From the NCBI GenBank assembly GCA_003219925.1, contig QHQU01000143.1, positions 1 through 7,548 of the forward strand: a stretch of 7,548 bases of DNA, given 5' to 3'. The notes under the pieces were generated by a model. That model had not been told where the DNA came from. It worked only from the letters and a program-made list of their open reading frames with translations, and made no database searches. The position numbers and the translations under genes were made by a program. This document shows, in pieces, positions 1 to 5,762 of the stretch. Every line of letters begins with the position of its first letter. The stretch's first letter is position 1. The stretch is from Verrucomicrobiota bacterium (GTDB lineage: Bacteria; Verrucomicrobiota; Verrucomicrobiia; Chthoniobacterales; UBA10450).

Positions 1-401
1 ATCGCGTAGTGTCCGGTCGCGATATAGTCGCACCCAAGCGCCTCCGCTTTTTGCCAAAGATTTCCGAATTTCAATTTTTCGTTGCACATCACACAGGGAT
101 TCGGCGTGCGACCGGCCTGGTATTCGCTGGAAAAATAACTGATCACGAGTTTTTCGAACTGATCCGCCTCATCGACCACGTAATGTGGAATTCCGAGGGC
201 ACGGGCAACTCCGCGTGCGTCTGCCACGGCCTGTGGCCCGCAACATTTGTCCTCCGCCCGCGAAATACAGTCCTGCGGCCACACTTTCATCGTCACCCCA
301 ATGACGTCATAGCCTTGCTCGCGCAGCAAATAACCAGCGACGCTGGAATCGACTCCGCCGCTCATGCCAAGAAGCACGCGCTGTTTGTTTCGCGAATTCA
401 C
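1..401 (-). CDS. mnmA: tRNA-specific 2-thiouridylase MnmA, N-terminal part (cut by window edge)
   Basis: MnmA transfers sulfur to C2 of the wobble uridine (U34) of Lys, Glu and Gln tRNAs in the cytoplasm, activating the base with ATP and receiving sulfur from a persulfide relay. The 133 residues visible here carry the PP-loop ATP-binding motif GMSGGVDSS at residues 12-20, the segment GRTPNPCVMCN at 97-107 and ATGHYA at 128-133. By alignment with E. coli MnmA, Cys106 corresponds to the catalytic Cys102. A Cys pair at 53-54 (EDKCCGPQ) is a variant common in non-enterobacterial MnmA. The rest of the protein, including the second catalytic cysteine and the barrel domains, lies outside the window. 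I chose the GTG at 401 because it precedes the conserved KQRVLLGMSGG by a typical length and the frame is closed by a TAA about 24 codons further upstream. No ribosome binding site supports it. A start at the internal ATG (365) would lose the strand before the P-loop and is unlikely. The gene lies downstream of mpg, behind a repeat-rich gap, so it may have its own promoter. Confidence 0.95.
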   Translation of the reverse strand, partial: MNSRNKQRVLLGMSGGVDSSVAGYLLREQGYDVIGVTMKVWPQDCISRAEDKCCGPQAVADARGVARALGIPHYVVDEADQFEKLVISYFSSEYQAGRTPNPCVMCNEKLKFGNLWQKAEALGCDYIATGHYA

Positions 402-491
402 TCGCGGAAAATCGGCGAGGCCGCGCAGTTGGTCAACGCGCAAACCGGATTCGTTCCGCAGTGTATATGCTTAGCGTCGACCGATCCTCTC

Positions 492-521
492 ATTAACACC
501 CTGCTTTAGCTGGGTGTTAAT
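492..521. repeat. hairpin A of the REP-like cluster
   Basis: A perfect 10-bp inverted repeat, ATTAACACCC against GGGTGTTAAT, encloses TGCTTTAGCT. After one T-T mismatch the inner GC/GC can also pair, leaving a TTTA loop. The 3' part GGTGTTAAT recurs at 630-638 in hairpin A'. No T-run follows on either strand, so this is not an ordinary intrinsic terminator. Confidence 0.75.
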
Positions 522-540
522 AACCCCCTGAGGAAGCCCT

Positions 541-559
541 AACCGCTTCAGCGGTTTTT
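541..559 (+). repeat. hairpin B of the REP-like cluster (weakly terminator-like on +)
   Basis: AACCGC and GCGGTT pair as a 6-bp stem around a TTCA loop (541-556), and five T residues (555-559) close it. In isolation this resembles a short plus-strand intrinsic terminator, but no plus-strand gene ends here: both flanking genes are on the minus strand. Its near-copy at 576-591 makes a repeat-family origin the better reading. Confidence 0.6.
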
Positions 560-575
560 CGTCACTGCACAAGAA

Positions 576-591
576 AACCACTAAAGCGGTT
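576..591. repeat. hairpin B' (degenerate inverted copy of B)
   Basis: AACCAC-TAAA-GCGGTT repeats the plan of hairpin B with one mismatched stem pair. Read on the minus strand it is AACCGC-TTTA-GTGGTT followed by TTC, matching hairpin B plus its T-tract at most positions. This supports an inverted duplication of the same unit. Confidence 0.55.
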
Positions 592-613
592 GCGGTAGTA
601 CTCCTGGCCCATG

Positions 614-638
614 CACCTCGCTGAAGCGAGGTGTTAAT
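614..638. repeat. hairpin A' (inverted partner of A)
   Basis: CACCTCGC at 614-621 and GCGAGGTG at 626-633 form a perfect 8-bp stem with a TGAA loop, followed by TTAAT. On the minus strand it reads ATTAACACC, then the CGCTTCAGCG core, which parallels hairpin A. Stem bases differ from A in compensating pairs (CTGC/GCTG side versus TCGC/GCGA), consistent with selection on the fold or with two members of one repeat family. Confidence 0.7.
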
Positions 639-672
639 GAAATGGGATATCCGCAACGCTAAACACGTTCCC

Positions 673-707
673 CGCAGTTGCCGGCTACGGCGCAGCTGGC
701 AACTGCG
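673..707. repeat. 13-bp-stem inverted repeat spanning the mpg stop codon
   Basis: The arm at 673-685 (CGCAGTTGCCGGC) pairs with 695-707 (GCTGGCAACTGCG) over 13 bp with a single G-T wobble, leaving a 9-nt spacer. The element covers the TAG stop of mpg (685-687) and its last codons. In the mpg transcript it would form a strong GC-rich hairpin at the very end of the message. No U-run follows, so it could act as an RNA-stabilising or Rho-related 3' end rather than a classical terminator. Its sequence is unrelated to the hairpins at 492-638. Confidence 0.65.
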
Positions 708-1272
708 CTCGAGCTGACCGGACTCTCCGGCTAACGTGTACGCTGTCACTTAAAGTAAAGCGCCACGGCAAATGGGCCGAGCGCCGAATGCCGATTCTCT
801 CGTCGGCAACTACGTCAATCGAAGCAACTGGCTTTCGAAAACAATAATTCTCGTTGCTACACAAATCCATCTCGTCGTGCCGCCCCGTAATGGCCAATGC
901 CTGTGTCAGCTTTCCAGGACCCGAACAAAGCTGACGAGCATCAATGACGCCCCGTCTCTTCCTCATCAGCGCGATTCCGCGAGTTGGCTCGAGCGCACGG
1001 ATGAGAACAAAACCGTTTTCCCTTCCTTTCACCAAGACATTCAACATCCAGTGAACGCCGTAATTGAAATAAACGTAGGCCGCCCCAGCATGATTTCGCT
1101 CGACGAACGCGCGCACACTCGGACGCACAAAGCAATGACAAGCTTCATCGCCGATTGCGTTGTAGGCTTCCGTTTCGACGATTACCCCACCGCACGAATT
1201 CCAAATTAGCTCGCACCCGATGAGATCGCGGGCGCAGCTCAGCGGATCGCGCTGAAAAAAATCTCTCCCCAT
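685..1272 (-). CDS. mpg: DNA-3-methyladenine glycosylase (AAG/MPG family)
   Basis: This is a monofunctional base-excision-repair enzyme that flips out and removes alkylated purines such as 3-methyladenine and hypoxanthine. The 195-residue product matches the usual bacterial length of the family. Aligned to human AAG from memory, the key residues are kept: Glu35 and Tyr37 in VETEAY (human Glu125, Tyr127; the Glu activates water), His46 in DEACH (His136), Tyr68 in YVYFNYG (Tyr159, the intercalating residue) and Asn78 in WMLNV (Asn169). The motifs RALEPTRG and CSGPGKLTQAL follow in the expected order. I chose the ATG at 1272 because GGAG sits 9 nt upstream of it. In-frame ATGs at 1287 and 1347 are possible, but the latter would overlap the preceding gene. 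The family typically ends near the HVSR motif, whereas here about 14 further residues (RRVRSARAQ...) are encoded partly by an inverted repeat, so the 3' end looks extended. The gene sits 32 bp after the TonB-like gene and is probably co-transcribed with it. Confidence 0.93.
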   Translation of the reverse strand: MGRDFFQRDPLSCARDLIGCELIWNSCGGVIVETEAYNAIGDEACHCFVRPSVRAFVERNHAGAAYVYFNYGVHWMLNVLVKGRENGFVLIRALEPTRGIALMRKRRGVIDARQLCSGPGKLTQALAITGRHDEMDLCSNENYCFRKPVASIDVVADERIGIRRSAHLPWRFTLSDSVHVSRRVRSARAQLPAAP

Positions 1273-1281
1273 TTCGCCCCG

Positions 1282-1285
1282 CTCC
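1282..1285 (-). promoter_or_regulatory. ribosome binding site of mpg
   Basis: GGAG on the minus strand, 9 nt before the ATG at 1272. It is the clearest Shine-Dalgarno-like site among the minus-strand genes and favours this start over the ATGs at 1287 and 1347. Confidence 0.45.
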
Positions 1286-1304
1286 ATCCCGGCTGCCAGC
1301 TGGT

Positions 1305-2018
1305 TCACTTTTCCGGTTTGTAATAAAGCGGAAGGGTGATTTCGCATGAAACCGGTTTGCCATCGCGGAAAGCCGGAATGAATTTGGCATTGGCAAAATC
1401 ATCCAGCGCAGCGTCTCCAAATCCCAAAAGCGGCGGAGATTCCTTGACAACTTTTTCCTCCTGCAAATTTCCACTAGCATCGATTTTTACCCAAAGGTCG
1501 ACCGTCCCGTCCACCGCCAGCGGCGCCCGCTCCGCGCTCGGATAATGCAACCCGGAAAATTTCGACTCTCCGCCCAGGCATAGCTGCGGTCCGATAAAAT
1601 CGTTTTCTTTTTTCAGCTCGCTCTCTTCCTGATTCGAGAAAATCCGCAGCCGGGGCTTATTATCAACCACCTCGAAAAGCACGGTCCCGTAAAAAACGAC
1701 CGCGATCGGCTGATGATCACGCACCGCTGGAATCATCTTCGCGTTCGCCAGCACTCGCAGCACTTCCTGCTCGAGCAATTTTGAATCGGGCGTGCCCCGA
1801 TAGGTGCCGCTCCATTTCAGTTCGCCTGTTTTCTCCACCCCCGCGGAAAACATTACCGCGGCATCTTTTTGCCCTGCTTTCAGCAACAGTTTTTCGTCAA
1901 TGCGATTGATAATCGCCTCTGGCGATTTGCCGATGAGCGCAGGCCTATACAATGGCAGATCCTCGGCCGAGCATTTCAGCGCGAACCCAATAACGAGCAG
2001 GAAAACAAGACGGCGCAT
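1305..2018 (-). CDS. exported protein with two TonB_C-like repeats
   Basis: The 237-residue product begins with a basic, then hydrophobic stretch (MRRLVFLLVIGFALKCSA) that reads as a signal peptide with likely cleavage after Ala18, so the mature protein should be periplasmic. Two related segments follow: ANAKMIPAVRDHQPI at about 91-105 and ANAKFIPAFRDGKPV at about 209-223. Each sits in a context of the TonB C-terminal fold (dGxV, then an aliphatic helix, then PAxRDGxPV and a final strand), best seen in the second unit from about 170 to 232. A proline-rich spanning segment and an ExbB/ExbD neighbourhood, expected of a real TonB energy transducer, are both absent. A role in envelope protein interaction is inferred only. 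The ATG at 2018 is chosen because it yields the signal peptide; an in-frame extension to 2147 would overlap secA and carries no signal-like sequence. No Shine-Dalgarno site precedes it. The gap to secA is 46 bp, suggesting co-transcription. Confidence 0.75.
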   Translation of the reverse strand: MRRLVFLLVIGFALKCSAEDLPLYRPALIGKSPEAIINRIDEKLLLKAGQKDAAVMFSAGVEKTGELKWSGTYRGTPDSKLLEQEVLRVLANAKMIPAVRDHQPIAVVFYGTVLFEVVDNKPRLRIFSNQEESELKKENDFIGPQLCLGGESKFSGLHYPSAERAPLAVDGTVDLWVKIDASGNLQEEKVVKESPPLLGFGDAALDDFANAKFIPAFRDGKPVSCEITLPLYYKPEK

Positions 2019-2064
2019 ATTGGAGAAGAACGCAATAGCGTCAGCGAATGTTTGCAAGCGCAAA

Positions 2065-5000
2065 CTATGCGACGCGGCCACAACAGTTCTTGTATTTCTT
2101 TCCGCTGCCACAGGGACAGGGTTCATTGCGGCCGACTTTCGGACCACCGCGCCGTACTGGCAGGTCGAGTTTCATTTCGCCAGCACCGTCACCATTCCCT
2201 CCTGCCATTGCCATTGCAGGTTGCGGCTGAGGAATTGGCTTCGACGCGGCAGATCCAACGGCAGGAGCCTGTTCCTTCAACAGAAATTGCGGTAGTGTCG
2301 CCAGGAAATTCTCGAATGCCTGCAGGTTCGAGGTGCTGCGGAAAAGATTGTGCAACACTTCGTTCTTAATGTTCGCCATCAGCTCGACAAACATGTCGTA
2401 AGCTTCCGCTTTGTATTCAATCAGCGGGTCCTTTTGCGCATAGGCGCGCAAATAAACACCTTCGCGCAAGGCATCCATCGCGTACAGGTGTTCCTGCCAA
2501 AGCCGATCAATCGCGTTAAGAATGATATAACGTTCCAAACTTTTCACCGCCGTCGGTTCTTCGTGCGACGATTTGCGCTGATAGGCATCCTTGATTTTTT
2601 CAATCAAAAATTGCGCGTTTGCCTCCGGATCGCGTGTTTCGAATTGGGCGCGATCTTTATTTAGTCCGAGCGGGAAGGTGGTATTGACCCATTGCAGCAG
2701 GCCGGCGTAATTCGCGTCCTCCCCTGGCTTCCCGGTTCCAAGATACTCCTGAACTTTGGCCGGCACCGCTTCATCAATCACCTCGTAGATCAAGGGGCGC
2801 GGTTCCTCGCTATCGATCACTTCATTGCGATAACCATAAACAACCTCGCGCTGATTGTTCATCACATCGTCCATGTCGAGCGTACGTTTGCGAATGAGAT
2901 AATTGCGTTGCTCCACTCGCTTCTGGGCCGTCTCCACCGACTTATTCAACCATGGGTGTTCGAGCTCCTGGCCTTCTTCCAAACCGAAGCGTTCCATGAT
3001 TTTCGTCATCCGATCAGCCGCGCCAAAATTCCGCATCAGATCGTCTTCGAAGCTGACATAAAAACGCGATGCCCCCGGATCTCCCTGGCGCGCACAGCGT
3101 CCCCGCAACTGCCGATCGATTCGGCGCGATTCGTGGCGCTCCGTGCCGATGACGTAGAGGCCGCCTCGGTCTGCCACCCCCGACCCGAGTTTAATATCGG
3201 TACCGCGTCCGGCCATGTTCGTGGAAATCGTGACCGTTCCGGCTTGACCGGCGCGCGCGACAATCTCCGCTTCCTGCATGTGATATTTCGCGTTCAACAC
3301 ATTGTGCGGGATTTTTTCGCGTTTGAGCATGCGCGAAAGCAACTCGCTTGCTTCCACGCTCACCGTCCCAACCAGGACTGGTTGCGTCTTGGCGTGGCAT
3401 TCCTTAATCTCGTTAATCACCGCGTTGTATTTCTCACGCCGCGTCTTGTAGATGCGGTCGTTTGAATCTTTGCGTGCGACCGGCCGATTGGTCGGAATCA
3501 CCAACACGTCCAGCTTGTAGATGTCGTGGAATTCGTTCGCTTCTGTTTCAGCCGTGCCCGTCATCCCGGCCAGTTTTTGATAAAGCCGGAAATAATTTTG
3601 AATCGTAATGGTAGCGAGGGTTTGCGTTTCGCGATCGATTTGCACCGCTTCCTTTGCTTCCACCGCCTGATGCAACCCATCGCTCCACCGCCGCCCCGGC
3701 ATTTTTCGGCCGGTATATTCGTCCACGATGACGACTTTGTTTTCTTCCACCACGTACTGCACGTCCTTCTCGAACAAGCAATAGGCGCGCAACAATTGCG
3801 AGATGTTGTGAATTCGCTCCGCTTGCGTGTCGCAAAGCTGTTGCTTTTCCCCTTTTTGTTTTTCCTTTTCCTCGTCGCTTAACGACTGGTTTAGATCGAT
3901 CTCGGTAAACTCGCTGATCAAGTCCGGCAGCACGAAGGCGTTCGGATCGTCCGGGTTCATGAACGAGCGGCCCTGCTCGGAGAGGTCCGCTTCCTGCGAT
4001 TTTTCGTCGATGGTAAAGAACAACTCTTCCTTTAACGCAAAAAGTTCGTCCTTGCGGGTGTCCTGATAAAACGACAATTCCGCCTTGTCGATCGCCTTGC
4101 GCTTTTCCGGGTCCTCCATCATGCGCAACAATTGCTTATTGCGCGGTTGACCTAGCTTTACTTTGAACATCGGGAGCCCGCCTTCCTCCAGCTTACCCGC
4201 GTCGAACTTCTCTTTGGCCTCGCTCGCAATGCGATTACAAAGCATGGTCTGTTTGCGCACCAGCTGCTCAACCAGCGGCTTCCACTTGTCGTATTGGTGC
4301 GTCGAAATTGTCGCGGGTCCGCTAATGATTAGTGGCGTGCGCGCTTCGTCGATCAGGATGGAATCGACTTCATCGACAATGGCGTAGTTGTAGCCGCGCT
4401 GCACCTGCTGTTCGCGCGTCGTCGCCATTCCGTTGTCGCGCAAATAGTCAAAACCGAACTCGGAGTTTGTGCCGTAGGTAATGTCGCAGGCGTACTGCTG
4501 GCGGCGAACGCTCGGTTCCTGATCATGCTGAATACAACCGACCGTGAGGCCAAGAAAGCTATAAAGTTGCCCCATCCACTCGGCGTCACGTCGCGCCAGA
4601 TAATCGTTCACCGTGACCAAATGCGCGCCGCGCCCGGTCAGTGCGTTTAAATAAAGCGGTAAAGTCGCAACCAGGGTTTTGCCTTCGCCCGTCGCCATCT
4701 CTGAAATCTTGCCACGATGCAATACGATTCCGCCGATGAGCTGGACATCAAAGTGCACCATTTCCCATTTCATCGGCTGATCGCAGACGGTGAAAGTGTG
4801 CCCTCGCTCTGTGAGCCGGCGGGCGGCATTTTTTACAACCGCGAACGCTTCCGGCAAAATCTCATCGAGACGTTTCCACTGCTCCTCCAGTCCGGGCAGT
4901 TTCGCCAACTCTTCCTTCCAACTCGCCGTCAGCTCGCGCAGTTGATCATCAGAGAAACTCTGAAACTTCTCTTCCAACTCGTTGATCTGATGGACGATCG

Positions 5001-5067
5001 GCGCCATTCGCCTGATCTCGCGCTGATTTTTCGAGCCTAAAATTTTCTTTAAAATCCAACCAACCAT
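2065..5067 (-). CDS. secA: preprotein translocase ATPase SecA
   Basis: SecA drives secretory preproteins through the SecYEG channel at the inner membrane by ATP hydrolysis. With the ATG at 5067 the protein has 1000 residues. Motifs in order: N-terminal helix MVGWILKKILGSKN; Walker A in MATGEGKT (124-131); TVNDYLARRDAEWMG (about 152-166); DEVD Walker B (232-235) followed by SILIDEARTPLIISGPA; GRRWSDGLHQAVEAKE in the preprotein-binding region (about 458-473); AGMTGTA (500-506); TNMAGRGTDIKLG (616-628); QLRGRCARQGDPG arginine-finger motif (653-665). The helical scaffold and wing regions follow. A Pro/Gly/Met-rich linker (about 932-970) leads to the SEC-C zinc site with Cys984, Cys986, Cys995 and Cys996 (CxCx8CC). 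Between about residues 275 and 395 the protein is clearly longer than E. coli SecA (901 residues), with a Lys/Glu-rich insertion. A TTG at 5109 would add 14 acidic residues; the ATG is preferred because family members begin at the helix. No Shine-Dalgarno site is seen for either start. Confidence 0.97.
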   Translation of the reverse strand: MVGWILKKILGSKNQREIRRMAPIVHQINELEEKFQSFSDDQLRELTASWKEELAKLPGLEEQWKRLDEILPEAFAVVKNAARRLTERGHTFTVCDQPMKWEMVHFDVQLIGGIVLHRGKISEMATGEGKTLVATLPLYLNALTGRGAHLVTVNDYLARRDAEWMGQLYSFLGLTVGCIQHDQEPSVRRQQYACDITYGTNSEFGFDYLRDNGMATTREQQVQRGYNYAIVDEVDSILIDEARTPLIISGPATISTHQYDKWKPLVEQLVRKQTMLCNRIASEAKEKFDAGKLEEGGLPMFKVKLGQPRNKQLLRMMEDPEKRKAIDKAELSFYQDTRKDELFALKEELFFTIDEKSQEADLSEQGRSFMNPDDPNAFVLPDLISEFTEIDLNQSLSDEEKEKQKGEKQQLCDTQAERIHNISQLLRAYCLFEKDVQYVVEENKVVIVDEYTGRKMPGRRWSDGLHQAVEAKEAVQIDRETQTLATITIQNYFRLYQKLAGMTGTAETEANEFHDIYKLDVLVIPTNRPVARKDSNDRIYKTRREKYNAVINEIKECHAKTQPVLVGTVSVEASELLSRMLKREKIPHNVLNAKYHMQEAEIVARAGQAGTVTISTNMAGRGTDIKLGSGVADRGGLYVIGTERHESRRIDRQLRGRCARQGDPGASRFYVSFEDDLMRNFGAADRMTKIMERFGLEEGQELEHPWLNKSVETAQKRVEQRNYLIRKRTLDMDDVMNNQREVVYGYRNEVIDSEEPRPLIYEVIDEAVPAKVQEYLGTGKPGEDANYAGLLQWVNTTFPLGLNKDRAQFETRDPEANAQFLIEKIKDAYQRKSSHEEPTAVKSLERYIILNAIDRLWQEHLYAMDALREGVYLRAYAQKDPLIEYKAEAYDMFVELMANIKNEVLHNLFRSTSNLQAFENFLATLPQFLLKEQAPAVGSAASKPIPQPQPAMAMAGGNGDGAGEMKLDLPVRRGGPKVGRNEPCPCGSGKKYKNCCGRVA

Positions 5068-5234
5068 GTCATCATCACTATCGTCGAGATTCCGCGATTT
5101 GTCATTCAAGCGAAGGCGGGGACTCTCAGCGTGTTACCTTTAGGGATTCGTTGGCAGATCCTGCAGCTTTCGCCTGCTCGGCCACGGCACGACAGGTCGC
5201 TCGACATGGCAGAGGCTGCCGCTAACATGGCCCC
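5068..5234. promoter_or_regulatory. divergent intergenic region between secA and ridA
   Basis: secA leaves to the left and ridA to the right, so promoters for both must lie in or near these 167 bp. I could not identify a convincing -35/-10 pair for either gene. A TTGGCA at about 5150 lacks a matching -10 for ridA, and the A/T-rich TAAAGGTAAC on the minus strand is only a weak -10 candidate for secA. No operator palindrome, leader hairpin (such as a SecM-like arrest system) or riboswitch is visible. A 10-codon reading frame ends in overlap with the ridA start. Confidence 0.4.
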
Positions 5235-5648
5235 ATGAAGAAAATCATCTCCACCTCGGAGGCCCCCGCGGCAGTCGGGCCGTACTCGCAGGCCATTCGT
5301 ATTGGCAATCTCGTCTTTTGTTCCGGCCAAATCCCGCTGGATCCGGAGACTGGCGAAATCGTTCCCGGCGACGTTAATGCGCAAACGAGGCGGGTAATGG
5401 AAAACATTGCAGCCGTGCTCCGGGCAGAGAGACTCAGTTTCGATAACATCATCAAAACGACGATTTTCCTCGCCAATCTCGCCGACTTCCAGGCGGTAAA
5501 CGAACTTTATGGCTCCTATTTCAAATCGGACCCTCCAGCACGGTCCACGGTACAGGTGGCCGCGCTTCCCAAAAACGCGCAGGTTGAAATTGAAGTTGTT
5601 GCTGCCACGAATGCAAACGGCGGCAGGGCGATCGATACATGGGAATAA
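5235..5648 (+). CDS. ridA: RidA family reactive enamine/imine deaminase
   Basis: RidA (YjgF/YER057c/UK114 family) hydrolyses reactive 2-aminoacrylate and related enamine/imine intermediates released by PLP enzymes such as threonine dehydratase, giving keto acids and ammonia and protecting other PLP enzymes. It is a small cytoplasmic homotrimer. The 137 residues match the usual length. Visible family signatures are APAAVGPYSQA at 10-20, CSGQIPLDPETG at 29-40, IIKTTIFLANLADF at 72-85 and PPARSTVQVAALPK at 100-113. Arg103 aligns with the substrate-carboxylate-binding Arg105 of E. coli RidA, and Glu118 aligns with Glu120 that positions the water, so an active deaminase of the RidA subfamily is expected. 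The ATG at 5235 gives the standard MKKIISTSEAP start. It has no strong Shine-Dalgarno site but overlaps the stop of a tiny upstream reading frame as ATGA. The gene stands between the divergent secA and the following polysaccharide-type gene, with no PLP-enzyme neighbour in view. Confidence 0.95.
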   Translation: MKKIISTSEAPAAVGPYSQAIRIGNLVFCSGQIPLDPETGEIVPGDVNAQTRRVMENIAAVLRAERLSFDNIIKTTIFLANLADFQAVNELYGSYFKSDPPARSTVQVAALPKNAQVEIEVVAATNANGGRAIDTWE

Positions 5649-5762
5649 GGCTGTCGTTTCAGCGTAGCCGCGAAAACAATGAACGATCCAGGTGAGAAAT
5701 GCTGGTAAGCCGAAATATGCTTGCGAAGCCTTCTTCACGCACTGACTTTCGCGGGTTGAGGA
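5649..5762. other. intergenic gap between ridA and the methyltransferase-glycosyltransferase gene
   Basis: 114 bp without a gene I can support. Directly after the ridA stop, GGCT at 5649-5652 can pair with AGCC at 5666-5669 with wobble extensions, but the stem is weak and no T-run follows, so I do not call a terminator. No clear promoter is seen. A GAGGA at 5758-5762 abuts the next start codon, closer than a normal ribosome binding site. Confidence 0.4.

Larger units (their letters stand above)
492..638. repeat. REP/BIME-like nested inverted-repeat element
   Basis: This 147-bp stretch between mpg and mnmA is bounded by perfect inverted 9-mers, ATTAACACC at 492-500 and GGTGTTAAT at 630-638. 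It contains four small hairpins in the order A, B, B', A'. The core decamer of the type CGCTTYAGCG reads forward in the first two hairpins and in reverse complement in the last two, so the whole unit is symmetric about position 565. The distance from outer end to the B-type hairpin is 49 bp on the left and 47 bp on the right, and the B arms match as AACCGCTTYAGYGGTTTT. Such paired, oppositely oriented palindromes are the layout of bacterial interspersed mosaic elements, which RAYT transposases (TnpA-REP) are known to mobilise. A non-autonomous MITE is the alternative. No transposase is present and I see no target-site duplication. No open reading frame here looks real. Confidence 0.7.

Noticed and set aside
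9..509. 166-codon plus-strand reading frame at the left edge
   Set aside because: It is antisense to the MnmA P-loop and catalytic-Cys region, which matches the family over 133 residues.
541..559. Rho-independent terminator on the plus strand
   Set aside because: The stem-loop plus T5 fits the shape, but no plus-strand gene ends upstream and the hairpin belongs to a repeat with an inverted copy at 576-591. Kept as a repeat only.
492..638. CRISPR array
   Set aside because: The repeated units are palindromic, inverted relative to each other, unequally spaced and of two types, with no direct repeats or constant-length spacers.
471..749. 92-codon minus-strand reading frame between mnmA and mpg
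   Set aside because: It runs through the palindrome cluster and the 3' end of mpg in another frame. Its protein is low-complexity (SCQLRRSRQLR) and derives from the inverted repeats; there is no recognisable domain.
1305..2147. Longer start for the TonB-like protein at 2147
   Set aside because: It would overlap secA by 83 bp and place 43 unrelated residues before a clear signal peptide.
2692..3465. 257-codon plus-strand reading frame inside secA
   Set aside because: It lies wholly antisense to conserved SecA motor motifs and has no recognisable family features; it is a shadow of GC-rich coding sequence.
5068..5234. SecM-like secretion monitor or leader peptide controlling secA
   Set aside because: No reading frame with a signal peptide and arrest-type C-terminus lies upstream of secA on the minus strand, and no hairpin sequesters its start.
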